A stretch of DNA of 26,303 nucleotides from B16-G9 sp964400655 (lineage in GTDB: Bacteria; Bacteroidota; Bacteroidia; Bacteroidales; F082). This document shows, piece after piece, positions 8,807 through 17,604 of this stretch (positions are counted from its first letter, which is position 1; each line of letters starts with the position of its first letter). The stretch lies in NCBI GenBank assembly GCA_964400655.1, contig CAYNVN010000035.1, positions 1 through 26,303 of the forward strand. Direction: 5' to 3'. The notes beneath the pieces were generated by a model. The model saw only the letters and a program-made list of their open reading frames with translations, had not been told where the DNA came from and made no database searches. The position numbers were made by a program, and so were the translations under genes.

Positions 8807-10048
8807 TTAAAAACTTGAGCGCATGGCCTCCACGGGGTCAAGTCGCGATGCGGACCACGAAGGAATAAACCCCGAAACAAACCCGATAAGTGCCGAAACC
8901 GTTAATCCCAACACAATGTTTTTAACCGACAGGGTCATGGCAAAATCAAAAAAGCCGCTCATTATCCAGGTTAATATCAGCACAAGCAGCAAACCTACAA
9001 TACCCCCCAAAAGCGATAAAAAAACGGCTTCAAACAAAAACTGCAATAAAATAAAATAGTTTCTTGCACCCAGTGCTTTTTGTATGCCTATCTGATTGGT
9101 TCGTTCCTTTACCGAAACAAACATAATATTGGCAATACCGAAACCGCCCACAAGCAACGAAAATCCGCCGATTATCCACCCTACAATACCGATAATCCCA
9201 AACAACTGGTCGAACCCTTTTGATATCACATCCGTTTGGTTTAAGGCAAAATTATCGTCGGCGGCAGGTTTAAGCTTACGGATTGAACGCATGATACCCG
9301 TCAGTTCGTCTTTCATCTCATCAAGGCTTACATTGGGTTTAGCTTTAACAATAATGGTGGTTCCTATATGCCTGTAATCCACCAGACTTTTGGCAAACAC
9401 TGCCGGCACATAAACCAGTTTATCGGGTGAGTTACCAAAAATATCATCCCCCTTTCGTTTTACAACCCCTATCACATTCAGTTTTCGTCCCAGTATTTTC
9501 ACCCGCTTACCAATGGCATCGGAATTTCCGAAAAGGTTTTTGGCAATATCATATCCTAAAATTGCAACATTGCCTCCGCTATACGATTCCATTTCGGTAA
9601 AAAACCTCCCCTCACCTATTTCCAGCGAAAGCACATTGATGTAATCGTGCGAAACGGCCATCACCTGTGTATTTTCAACCACATTATTCCGGTAATAAAC
9701 ATTGCGCGAAACCGAAAACATAAAGGCTGCTTTATCAACCGTATTGCTTCTTTTAACAATTTGTTTCATCTCGTGCAGGCGCGGCTCGGGACGCTGCCAG
9801 TATTTCCACCAGGGATAATCGCCACCCATGGCCCAGGGCCATTTTTGAATGAACAGCACATCGTTTCCAAGCGAATTTATCTCCGACATAATGGAATTTT
9901 CCAGATTGTCAAACACCGTAAAAACAGCAATGATGGAAAAAATTCCAATGGTGATGCCCAACAGCGACAATATTGTGCGTACCTTATTTACAACCAGCGA
10001 GCCAATGGCAAATAAAAAACTTTCGTGTATCAGTTTAAATAAAATCAT
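8807..10048 (-). CDS. ABC transporter permease, MacB/FtsX type
   Basis: This 413-residue membrane protein has the MacB-type plan: one N-terminal helix (about 25-46), a periplasmic core (about 50-275), then three helices (about 284-309, 333-366, 374-396). Family signs are VRTILSLLGITIGIFSIIAV, KERTNQIGIQKALGA (314-328, the cytoplasmic loop that meets the ATPase) and SRLDPVEAMR (401-410). Such permeases act by mechanotransmission to export lipoproteins, peptides or drugs, or to signal. No ATPase or adaptor gene is adjacent, so the partner must be encoded elsewhere. It converges on purM and diverges from purH across 151 bases. The substrate cannot be told from sequence. Confidence 0.88.
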   Translation of the reverse strand: MILFKLIHESFLFAIGSLVVNKVRTILSLLGITIGIFSIIAVFTVFDNLENSIMSEINSLGNDVLFIQKWPWAMGGDYPWWKYWQRPEPRLHEMKQIVKRSNTVDKAAFMFSVSRNVYYRNNVVENTQVMAVSHDYINVLSLEIGEGRFFTEMESYSGGNVAILGYDIAKNLFGNSDAIGKRVKILGRKLNVIGVVKRKGDDIFGNSPDKLVYVPAVFAKSLVDYRHIGTTIIVKAKPNVSLDEMKDELTGIMRSIRKLKPAADDNFALNQTDVISKGFDQLFGIIGIVGWIIGGFSLLVGGFGIANIMFVSVKERTNQIGIQKALGARNYFILLQFLFEAVFLSLLGGIVGLLLVLILTWIMSGFFDFAMTLSVKNIVLGLTVSALIGFVSGFIPSWSASRLDPVEAMRSSF

Positions 10049-10139
10049 AAACCCAAAGCATTATCTGCAGGTTTTAAACCGTTGCTGTTTTTTTCTTAAA
10101 AATTATTGTAAAAGTATAATAACTTTTGATTAAAACTTG

Positions 10140-10147
10140 TTATTTTG
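10140..10147 (+). promoter_or_regulatory. Weak -7-like box for purH
   Basis: TTATTTTG followed by C has one mismatch to TAnnTTTG (the second base) and sits 52 bases before the purH start. No -33 element is at the expected distance. The 151-base gap must also hold the promoter of the divergent permease, which I could not place. Confidence 0.3.
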
Positions 10148-10199
10148 CAGTACCTTTTTGGAAACAGGGTTTTTGTCTCATTATTAATATTTTACTGTT

Positions 10200-11714
10200 T
10201 TGAAAAAAATTAAATCGGCCTTAATTTCTGTTTTTTACAAAGACGGGCTCGAGCCTGTTGTAAAAAAATTAAATCAACTAGGTGTTAGTATTTACTCCAC
10301 CGGGGGAACACAAAAATTTATTGAAGCGCTGGGTATTGATGTTACGCCGGTTGAATCGCTTACGTCCTATCCGGCCATTTTGGGCGGCAGGGTAAAAACA
10401 CTTCATCCGAAAATTTTCGGAGGAATCCTTGCACGGCGCGACGACCGGGACGACAAAGCTCAACTTTCAACGTACGAAATTCCGGAAATAGACCTCGTAA
10501 TTGTTGATTTGTATCCCTTTGAAGAAACACTGGCAAAAACCTCCGACACACAACAGATTATTGAAAAAATTGACATCGGAGGAATTTCGCTTATCAGGGC
10601 TGCCGCCAAAAATTATAACGATGTTCTGGTTGTTCCTTCGTCAAATTACTATAACGATTTGATAAAGCTGCTGGAAGAAAAAAACGGCTCCTCCGAAATT
10701 GACGATCGCCGGTGGTTTGCCGCGCAGGCATTCAACGTAAGTTCGCATTACGACACCCAAATTTTTAACTGGATAAATCCCGGCAGTATAAAAGCCTTTA
10801 AAGAGAGCAGAACCGACGGCCATATATTACGCTACGGCGAAAACCCGCATCAGGAAGGTATTTTTTACGGCGATATGGATGCCGTTTTTGAACAGCTGCA
10901 CGGCAAGGCCATTTCGTACAACAACCTGGTTGATATGGAATCGGCCATTAACCTGATTGACGATTTCGACGAAACCACTTTTGCCGTAATAAAACACACC
11001 AACGCATGCGGACTGGCTTCGCGCGAAACATTATTACAGGCATGGAAAGATGCTCTGGCAGGCGATCCGGTTTCGGCATTCGGAGGTGTGCTCATTACCA
11101 ACCAAACCGTTGACAAAGCCACGGCCGAAGAGATAAACAAAATATTTTTTGAAATCATCATGGCACCGGGATACGACGAAGATGCGCTCGACATTTTAAA
11201 AACCAAAAAGAATCGCATCATATTAAAACGAAAATCAACCCGTTTCCCCCAAAAGCAGTTTAAATCGTTGTTAAACGGTGTGATTTTACAGGACAGAGAT
11301 ACAAAAGTTGAAACCGCAGAAGCGCTTAAAGTGGTAACCAACACTGCGCCTTCGGCAAACGAAACCGAAGACCTGCTGTTTGCCAACAAACTGGTTAAAC
11401 ATACCAAATCGAACACCATCGTTTTGGCAAAGAACAAACAGCTGGTGGGCTCGGGAACCGGTCAAACATCAAGAGTTGACGCATTAAAACAGGCCATCGA
11501 AAAGGCAAAGAATTTTAACTTACCTTTGGAGGGTGCCGTAATGGCCTCCGATGCCTTTTTCCCGTTTGCCGACTCGGTGGAAATTGCCCATAAAGCAGGA
11601 ATAAAAGCCGTTATTCAGCCGGGAGGCTCCATCCGCGATAAAGATTCCGTTGAATATTGTAATAAAAACGGAATTTCGATGGTTTTTACAGGCATCAGAC
11701 ATTTTAAACATTAA
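10200..11714 (+). CDS. purH: Bifunctional AICAR formyltransferase / IMP cyclohydrolase
   Basis: PurH carries out the last two steps of IMP synthesis. The N-terminal cyclohydrolase part (about 1-195) has the methylglyoxal-synthase-like fold with STGGT (33-37) and the segment SYPAILGGRVKTLHPKIFGG (56-75). The formyltransferase part has RYGENPHQ (211-218), the catalytic Lys265-His266 in IKHTNACGLA, AFGGV (near 294) and PGGSIRDKDSVE near the end. The length, 504 residues, is normal. The start is a TTG: no ATG lies in frame nearby, and the family's usual opening (KKIKSALISVFYKDG) begins right at this codon. mreB starts 24 bases downstream, so purH-mreBCD is probably one transcript. Confidence 0.96.
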   Translation: MKKIKSALISVFYKDGLEPVVKKLNQLGVSIYSTGGTQKFIEALGIDVTPVESLTSYPAILGGRVKTLHPKIFGGILARRDDRDDKAQLSTYEIPEIDLVIVDLYPFEETLAKTSDTQQIIEKIDIGGISLIRAAAKNYNDVLVVPSSNYYNDLIKLLEEKNGSSEIDDRRWFAAQAFNVSSHYDTQIFNWINPGSIKAFKESRTDGHILRYGENPHQEGIFYGDMDAVFEQLHGKAISYNNLVDMESAINLIDDFDETTFAVIKHTNACGLASRETLLQAWKDALAGDPVSAFGGVLITNQTVDKATAEEINKIFFEIIMAPGYDEDALDILKTKKNRIILKRKSTRFPQKQFKSLLNGVILQDRDTKVETAEALKVVTNTAPSANETEDLLFANKLVKHTKSNTIVLAKNKQLVGSGTGQTSRVDALKQAIEKAKNFNLPLEGAVMASDAFFPFADSVEIAHKAGIKAVIQPGGSIRDKDSVEYCNKNGISMVFTGIRHFKH

Positions 11715-11724
11715 GAAAGAAGTA

Positions 11725-11730
11725 AAGGAG
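11725..11730 (+). promoter_or_regulatory. Shine-Dalgarno sequence of mreB
   Basis: AAGGAG lies 8 bases before the mreB ATG. It stands out because most genes in this window have no recognisable Shine-Dalgarno sequence, which is usual for Bacteroidota, and it suggests strong translation of MreB from the purH transcript. Confidence 0.75.
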
Positions 11731-11738
11731 AAATTGAG

Positions 11739-12761
11739 ATGGGATTGTTTTCATTTTTATCTAAAGAGATTGCTATTGACCTGGGAACGGCCAACACCAT
11801 TATCATCTACAACGACAAAGTTGTGGTTGACGAACCTTCCATAGTTGCCATTGAACGTAGCTCGGGAAAAATTATTGCCGTGGGAAAACGGGCCATGATG
11901 ATGCACGGTAAAACCCACGAAAATATAAAAACCATACGTCCGTTAAGAGACGGTGTTATTGCCGATTTCCAGTCGTCGGAATATATGATCAGGGAAATGA
12001 TCAAAATGATCGGAATAAAAAATTCTTTTTTCCAGCCTGCTTTAAAAATGGTTATCTGTATCCCGTCAGGAATTACCGAAGTGGAAGAAAGAGCGGTTAA
12101 AGACTCGGCAGAACAGGCAGGTGCCAAAGAGATAAGGCTTATTCACGAACCCATGGCCGCCGCCATCGGTATCGGTATCGATGTACTGGAGCCTACCGGG
12201 AATATGATTATTGATATTGGAGGCGGAACCTCCGAAATTGCCGTAATTGCTTTGGGCGGTATTGTTAACAACAAATCTATCAGGGTTGCCGGCGACGACT
12301 TTAACGCCGATATTAAAGAGTATATGCGCAAACAGCACAACATCTCAATTGGTGACCGCACCGCCGAACGAATTAAAATTGAAGTGGGTGCCGCCGTTAC
12401 CGAACTTGATAACCCTCCGGATGATTATGCCGTTCACGGCCGCGACCTGCTAACCGGTATCCCCCGCGAAATAAAAGTAAACTACAAAGAGATTGCCACC
12501 TGCCTCGACAAATCAATTTCAAAAATTGAAACCGCCGTTTTACAGGCACTTGAACAAACTCCTCCGGAGCTTTCGGCCGATATTTACCGTACGGGCATTT
12601 ACCTTGCCGGCGGAGGATCGTTATTGCGCGGGCTTGATAAACGTTTACATTCAAAGGTGAAACTTAACATACATGTTGCCGAAGATCCGCTGCGTGCCGT
12701 TGCCCGTGGTACGGGTATTGCCCTAAAGAACTTTGAAAAATTCACCTTCCTTATCAAATAA
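11739..12761 (+). CDS. mreB: Rod shape-determining actin homologue MreB
   Basis: MreB forms membrane-bound filaments that guide side-wall peptidoglycan synthesis. The 340 residues show the actin-fold nucleotide motifs: phosphate 1 DLGTANT (14-20), connect 1 around HEPMAAAIG (136-144), phosphate 2 DIGGGTSE (159-166) and the adenosine motif LAGGGSLLRGLD (near 291-302). The N terminus MGLFSFLSKEIAIDLG is the usual amphipathic/membrane start. mreC follows after 12 bases, so the genes form one operon. Confidence 0.97.
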   Translation: MGLFSFLSKEIAIDLGTANTIIIYNDKVVVDEPSIVAIERSSGKIIAVGKRAMMMHGKTHENIKTIRPLRDGVIADFQSSEYMIREMIKMIGIKNSFFQPALKMVICIPSGITEVEERAVKDSAEQAGAKEIRLIHEPMAAAIGIGIDVLEPTGNMIIDIGGGTSEIAVIALGGIVNNKSIRVAGDDFNADIKEYMRKQHNISIGDRTAERIKIEVGAAVTELDNPPDDYAVHGRDLLTGIPREIKVNYKEIATCLDKSISKIETAVLQALEQTPPELSADIYRTGIYLAGGGSLLRGLDKRLHSKVKLNIHVAEDPLRAVARGTGIALKNFEKFTFLIK

Positions 12762-12773
12762 GGGTGCTGAATT

Positions 12774-13586
12774 ATGCACAGCCTGTTGAATTTTATTAGA
12801 AAGCACTGGTTTGTGGTGTTGTTTCTGCTGTTGGAAGTCGTTTCAATGGTAATGATATCCAATAGCTATTCCTATCATCGTTCCCTCTCTTTTAACACCG
12901 TAAACGATTTAACGGGAAATGTTTTTTCGGCATATTCAAATGTTACGGAATATTTTGCACTGAAAAAAGCCAACGAAAGCCTGCTTGAAGAAAATGCACG
13001 GTTGATGAGCCGGCTTAAAGAATCGTTTTTAACCACCGACACGGGCTTTACCTACAAAGATACATTATACCGCTACATTCCGGCCCATGTGGTAAGCATC
13101 TCCATCAATCATCCCGCCAACTTTATTATGCTCAACAAAGGATTGTTGCACGGTGTAAAAAAAGAGATGGGAGTTATTTCGGGTAACGGAGTTGCCGGTA
13201 TCATCATCGGTGTATCAAACCATTATTCGCTGGCCATGTCGCTGCTGCATCATAACAGCAAACTTAGCGGACGAATAAAAAACAACAATATTTTGGTTAA
13301 CGTAATTTGGGACACCGGTGATTACCGGTTTGGTAAAATACAGGATATTCCTTCGCATGTACAACTGGTTAAAGGCGATACCATTGTTACCAGCGGTAAC
13401 TCGCTGATATTTCCCGAAGGCATTGTGATAGGAACCGTAGAAAAATACGAAAACAATCCCAATCTGGCATTTAACGAAGCTACCATGCGTTTTGCAACAA
13501 ACTTTAAAAACCTGCAAAATGTTATTATTATTGATAACCTGATGAAAGAAGAACAACAATCGTTATTAAAACAGGAAAATGAATAG
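12774..13586 (+). CDS. mreC: Rod shape-determining protein MreC
   Basis: MreC links the cytoplasmic MreB filament to the periplasmic wall-synthesis enzymes. The 270 residues have one N-terminal membrane helix (about 12-30), a coiled coil (about 60-85, KKANESLLEENARLMSRLKE) and the paired beta-barrel domain with the motif NKGLLHGVKKEMGVI and GVAGIIIGVSNHYS. The length is normal for the phylum. Its last codons overlap the mreD start by 8 bases, which suggests coupled translation. Confidence 0.94.
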   Translation: MHSLLNFIRKHWFVVLFLLLEVVSMVMISNSYSYHRSLSFNTVNDLTGNVFSAYSNVTEYFALKKANESLLEENARLMSRLKESFLTTDTGFTYKDTLYRYIPAHVVSISINHPANFIMLNKGLLHGVKKEMGVISGNGVAGIIIGVSNHYSLAMSLLHHNSKLSGRIKNNNILVNVIWDTGDYRFGKIQDIPSHVQLVKGDTIVTSGNSLIFPEGIVIGTVEKYENNPNLAFNEATMRFATNFKNLQNVIIIDNLMKEEQQSLLKQENE

Positions 13587-14097
13587 CCGCCTTATTAAAA
13601 ATATTATCAGGTTTGTATTACTGATTGCGGTACAGGTACTAATTTTTAACAATATGCACCTGTGGGGATATATAACGCTATACCCTTATCTGCTGTTTTT
13701 GTTGCTGCTTCGTTTCGATATAAACAAAACCAATCTGCTGTTAATAGGTTTCTTTACCGGATTAACGGTCGATTTTTTTCAAAATACCATGGGTATGCAG
13801 GCAGCGGCATCCACACTTCTTGTATTTGTCAGGCCGGCAGTTATCAAATTCTATTTTAAAACGGTTGAGTTTGCTCCGCGTGAAGAACCGGGCATTAGCA
13901 AACTGGGATTTACCGGATTTTTAAAATACGCTTTCACCCTTGTTTTTGTACACAACCTGTTATTGTTTGTTACCGAAGCCTTTACCTTTTCGGGTATTGT
14001 TAACACCATTGAACAGGCCCTGATAAATTCGATGGCCACAACAGCGGTTATTATGATTGTTGAAATGCTTTTCAGCAAAAAGAAAAAAGGATTGTAA
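13579..14097 (+). CDS. mreD: Rod shape-determining protein MreD
   Basis: This 172-residue, very hydrophobic protein has about five membrane helices, beginning MNSRLIKNIIRFVLLIAVQ, and the family-like loop LLLLRFDINKTNLLLIGFFTGLT. It ends in a basic KKKKG tail. MreD is the membrane partner of MreC in the elongasome. The call rests on topology, length and position after mreC. In many Bacteroidota mrdA (PBP2) and rodA follow, but here the next gene is on the other strand only 6 bases away, so this copy of the cluster ends at mreD. Confidence 0.9.
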   Translation: MNSRLIKNIIRFVLLIAVQVLIFNNMHLWGYITLYPYLLFLLLLRFDINKTNLLLIGFFTGLTVDFFQNTMGMQAAASTLLVFVRPAVIKFYFKTVEFAPREEPGISKLGFTGFLKYAFTLVFVHNLLLFVTEAFTFSGIVNTIEQALINSMATTAVIMIVEMLFSKKKKGL

Positions 14098-14103
14098 AAT
14101 ATT

Positions 14104-15417
14104 TTACTCTTTATACCAAATCCATTTCCACAATTCGGCGTAGCTTACTTTTTTACCGTACATTAAAATACCCACTCTGTAAATTTTTGCAGCAATCCAG
14201 GTTGTAAATACAAACCCTGCCACCAGCAATCCGAATGAGAGCGCTATTTGCCAATAAGGTACACCAAAAGGAATACGCATCATCATAATGATGGGTGAGG
14301 TAAGCGGAATCATCGACATCCAGACGGAGAAAGCACTGTCGGGCTGCTGAATAACCACCGACGAAGCAATTACCGCAAAAATCAACGGTAGCGAAACGGG
14401 CATCATAAACTGTTGTGTATCGGCCTGCTGGTCAACGGCACCGCCAATGGCTGCAAAAAGTGACGAGTAGAGCAAATAGCCGCCGAGAAAGTAAAACAGA
14501 AACGAAAATATCATTACCTTAAAGTTGATGCCGTTCAGCACATCGCTTACCTGACTAAATGCGGCGGCATCCATACCTCCGGCCGGTGAGCCGGTTGTCA
14601 TCTGTGCCTGTTGCGACTGAAATACCGAAGCCATATCGCTGTTAAGCAACCCCGATTGAATAGCACCCACAAAAATAAAGGTAAGAACAATCCAGAGCAT
14701 AAACTGGGTAAGGCCCACCAGAGCCACACCAATAATTTTACCCATCATCAGCTGAAACGGTTTTACCGAAGAGATGATAACCTCCACAATGCGGTTGCTC
14801 TTTTCTTCCGACACCCCTTTCATCACCTGGGCACCAAACATAAAAATAAAGAAATAGATCATAAATCCCGCAAGGTATGCCAACCCCACTTCTACCTCGG
14901 TGTTGCTTTTTTGTTCTTCTCCCGTTTCGTCAACCTTTATGGTTACAAGATTTATTTCGGTTTTAATATCTTTAATCACTTCCGGATCGATGCCCCTTGC
15001 CATAAGGCGTTTGGTTTCAACAATATTTTTCATCACCGACTTAATGTAAGCCCGCACATTAAGCCCCGGCTGACCGGTACCAAACAGCTCGGCATTTACG
15101 GGAACATTTAATTCGGGCAGGGGGATGTACAGCAAAAAATCGTCTTTTGCCAGCGCTTTGCTTTTTTCCGAAGCCAAATCGCCCTGAACGTAGTAAAAGT
15201 CTATCTTATCCTGATCTTTAAACTTTTCAAAAAACCATCCGGTTTCATCCAGCACCGCCACTTTGGTTGCTTTTCCCGATGCCAGTTCGCCAAGATAAAC
15301 GGGAGCCAGAATCATGGCAGCCATCAGTACCGGTCCCACCAGCGTCATAACAATAAAGCTCTTTTTTCTGACGCGGGTAAGGTATTCGCGTTGTATGATC
15401 AGTAATATTTTGTCCAT
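14104..15417 (-). CDS. ABC-2 family exporter permease, NatB-like
   Basis: This 437-residue permease starts with a cytoplasmic stretch (LIIQREYLTRVRKKSF), one membrane helix (about 22-44) and a large external domain (about 45-175), then a membrane block with several helices (about 177-198, 226-250, 302-325, 338-356, 390-410). EEKSNRIVEVIISSVKP (204-220) is typical of NatB/YhaP-type ABC-2 permeases. A Gln/Met/Ser-rich loop at about 258-290 lies between helices. It is preceded with a 1-base gap by its ATPase gene, so the two form one exporter. The substrate is not known; NatAB relatives export sodium or drugs. It meets mreD tail to tail. Confidence 0.88.
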   Translation of the reverse strand: MDKILLIIQREYLTRVRKKSFIVMTLVGPVLMAAMILAPVYLGELASGKATKVAVLDETGWFFEKFKDQDKIDFYYVQGDLASEKSKALAKDDFLLYIPLPELNVPVNAELFGTGQPGLNVRAYIKSVMKNIVETKRLMARGIDPEVIKDIKTEINLVTIKVDETGEEQKSNTEVEVGLAYLAGFMIYFFIFMFGAQVMKGVSEEKSNRIVEVIISSVKPFQLMMGKIIGVALVGLTQFMLWIVLTFIFVGAIQSGLLNSDMASVFQSQQAQMTTGSPAGGMDAAAFSQVSDVLNGINFKVMIFSFLFYFLGGYLLYSSLFAAIGGAVDQQADTQQFMMPVSLPLIFAVIASSVVIQQPDSAFSVWMSMIPLTSPIIMMMRIPFGVPYWQIALSFGLLVAGFVFTTWIAAKIYRVGILMYGKKVSYAELWKWIWYKE

Positions 15418-15418
15418 C

Positions 15419-16345
15419 TTACCTTACGGGATTTTCGTTCACTACTTTAATAAAGATATCGTTTAACGACGGGAGCACTTCCTGCATGGCCACCACTTCC
15501 ACATGCGGCAAAAGTTTTAACAGCAGGTCGTTGGGTGTTTTTCCGTTCAACAGTTGTATATCGGCTTTGTTAACATCACGCTGTTTTTTATTTTCGGCAA
15601 CCCTGAAATCATCCGTTCCTATTATCGCGGCAATATCATGGGTACCCCGGTAAGCCACATTGAATATGTGGGTTTTAAACTGTTCTTTTATTGAATGAAT
15701 TTCGCCGCTTAACACATTTCGGCTATTGTCAATAAGGGTGATGTGATCGCAAATTTCCTCCACCGAAGCCATGTTGTGAGTTGAAAATATGATGGTGGCA
15801 CCCTGTTGGTTCAAATAGCGAATCTCATCCTTCAGAATATTAACATTAATGGGATCGAAACCGCTGAAGGGTTCATCAAAAATAAGCAGTTTGGGTTGAT
15901 GCAACACGGTAACGATAAACTGCACTTTTTGCTGCATTCCTTTCGAGAGTTCTTCCACCTTCCGGTTCCACCACGAGCCCATCTCCAGCCTGTCGAACCA
16001 GAATTTCAGTTTTTTATAGGCATCGGCTCTTGAAAGACCTTTTAAACGGGCAAGATAAATGGCCTGTTCGCCCACCTTCATTTTTTTATAAATGCCGCGT
16101 TCCTCCGGCATATATCCTATGTTTCCTATGTCGTTACGCGAAATGGGATGGCCGTCAATAAACACCTCACCCTCGTCGGGGCGGGTTATCATATTGATGA
16201 TACGGATCAGGGTGGTTTTTCCGGCACCGTTGGGCCCGAGCAAACCGTATATGCTCTGTTTGGGTACCTCAATGGTTACTTTATCAAGTGCCTTGTGGCC
16301 GGTGTAGGTTTTTGTTATTTCTGAAGCACGTAAATAAAAATCCAT
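15419..16345 (-). CDS. ABC transporter ATP-binding protein, NatA-like
   Basis: This 308-residue ATPase powers the permease encoded just downstream. It shows Walker A GPNGAGKT (37-44), signature LSKGMQQ (133-139), Walker B LLIFDEP (153-159) and the switch His190 in STHN. The signature has Lys in place of the common Gly (LSKG), as in other NatA-like exporters. After residue 215 comes a C-terminal extension of about 90 residues resembling the DUF4162 domain found in ABC-2 ATPases. The ATG at 16345 gives the expected start. A -7-like box sits 36 bases upstream. Confidence 0.93.
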   Translation of the reverse strand: MDFYLRASEITKTYTGHKALDKVTIEVPKQSIYGLLGPNGAGKTTLIRIINMITRPDEGEVFIDGHPISRNDIGNIGYMPEERGIYKKMKVGEQAIYLARLKGLSRADAYKKLKFWFDRLEMGSWWNRKVEELSKGMQQKVQFIVTVLHQPKLLIFDEPFSGFDPINVNILKDEIRYLNQQGATIIFSTHNMASVEEICDHITLIDNSRNVLSGEIHSIKEQFKTHIFNVAYRGTHDIAAIIGTDDFRVAENKKQRDVNKADIQLLNGKTPNDLLLKLLPHVEVVAMQEVLPSLNDIFIKVVNENPVR

Positions 16346-16381
16346 AATTCAATGATCATTAAAATCGCAGGGCTAAAATAA

Positions 16382-16389
16382 CAAAAGTA
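16382..16389 (-). promoter_or_regulatory. Putative -7 promoter box for the NatAB-like operon
   Basis: On the minus strand TACTTTTG matches TAnnTTTG exactly and lies 36 bases upstream of the ATPase start. No clear -33 TTTG. It lies in the 95-base gap downstream of dnaJ, where I saw no convincing terminator. Confidence 0.45.
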
Positions 16390-16440
16390 CAACGCCTCCG
16401 GTTAGCCTATCCGTAACCGTTTACCTTTTTACTTAGTCGT

Positions 16441-17583
16441 TTATCTAAAATACTCTTTCATCCTTTCAAACCAGCTTTTATCTTTTGAGGTGGGATTTGG
16501 TTTAAAGTTATCCGACCCCCTGAGCTTTTCAAGGATAGCCTGCTCCTCTTTCGAGAGTTTTTGCGGTGTCCATACGTTTATGTTTACCAACAGGTCGCCA
16601 TGTCCGTATCCATTAACATCCGGCAGGCCTTTTCCCCGCAGGCGGAGCACTTTTCCGCCCTGTGTACCCGGTGGTATTTTTATCCTTACTTTTTTACTAA
16701 CGGTAGGGATATCCACATCGGTTCCCAGGGCAGCATCTGCGAAGTTAAGATATAAATCGTAAATAAGATTGTTACCGTCGCGTTTTAAATTTTCGTGCGG
16801 TTCCTCCTCGATAAGGATGATTAAGTCGCCGTTAATACCACCGCGGGCACCAGCATTACCCTTACCGCTCATGGTAAGCTGCATGCCGTTGTTAACGCCG
16901 GGCGGAATATTGATGGTAACCACCTCTTCATCCTTAACAATTCCGTTACCATGACAAACATGGCAGTGTTTGGTTATGATGCGTCCTTCGCCGCCACATT
17001 GCGGACAGGTTGATGTGGTTTGCATCTGGCCCAAAAAGGTGTTGGTAACACGGGTTACCTGACCTGTACCGTGACAGGTGGGACAGGTTTGGCGCGAGCT
17101 TCCGTCTTCGGCACCGGTACCGTTACAGGCGGTACAGGCAACATATTTTTTCAGTTTAATCTTTTTTTCAACGCCATTTGACATCTCCTCGAGGGTAAGT
17201 TTTACCTTAACCCTCAGGTTCGATCCGCGGTTAACCCTTCGGCGACTTCCGCCACCGCCGAATCCACCGCCAAAAGCTCCGCCGAAAATATCGCCGAAGT
17301 GGCTGAAGATATCATCCATCGACATGCCGCCACCGCCAAATCCGCCACCGGAAGCACCTCCAACACCTGCATGGCCAAACTGGTCGTAACGCTGCCGTTT
17401 ATCAGGATCACTAAGTACTTCGTAGGCTTCGGCAGCCTCTTTAAATTTATCTTCGGCCTCTTTGTTATCGGGGTTTTTATCGGGGTGATATTTTAAAGCC
17501 ATCTTACGGTACGCTTTTTTAATCTCTATCTCCGTGGCTGTTTTAGTCACCCCAAGGATGTCATAATAATCTCGCTTGCTCAT
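16441..17583 (-). CDS. dnaJ: Chaperone protein DnaJ
   Basis: DnaJ delivers unfolded proteins to DnaK and triggers its ATPase. The 380 residues have the complete type I layout: J domain with the HPD motif (33-35), a Gly/Phe-rich region (about 70-115, including MDDIFSHFGDIFGG), four CxxCxGxG zinc motifs (Cys pairs 150/153, 167/170, 193/196, 207/210) and the C-terminal substrate domains ending YGHGDLLVNINVWTP. No key residue is missing. It lies 68 bases downstream of grpE in the same direction, with a long inverted repeat in the gap. dnaK is not in the window. Confidence 0.97.
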   Translation of the reverse strand: MSKRDYYDILGVTKTATEIEIKKAYRKMALKYHPDKNPDNKEAEDKFKEAAEAYEVLSDPDKRQRYDQFGHAGVGGASGGGFGGGGMSMDDIFSHFGDIFGGAFGGGFGGGGSRRRVNRGSNLRVKVKLTLEEMSNGVEKKIKLKKYVACTACNGTGAEDGSSRQTCPTCHGTGQVTRVTNTFLGQMQTTSTCPQCGGEGRIITKHCHVCHGNGIVKDEEVVTINIPPGVNNGMQLTMSGKGNAGARGGINGDLIILIEEEPHENLKRDGNNLIYDLYLNFADAALGTDVDIPTVSKKVRIKIPPGTQGGKVLRLRGKGLPDVNGYGHGDLLVNINVWTPQKLSKEEQAILEKLRGSDNFKPNPTSKDKSWFERMKEYFR

Positions 17584-17604
17584 CTTTATCAGATATATAA
17601 CCGC

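Noticed and set aside
10865..11437. Long minus-strand ORF (190 codons) opposite purH.
   Set aside because: It lies wholly inside purH on the opposite strand, has low-complexity Ser/Ala-rich content and no recognisable domain; a shadow of codon bias.
16399..16419. CGGTTA/TAACCG short inverted repeat downstream of dnaJ as terminator.
   Set aside because: Only 6 bp of stem with a 9-base loop and no U-run in the dnaJ direction.
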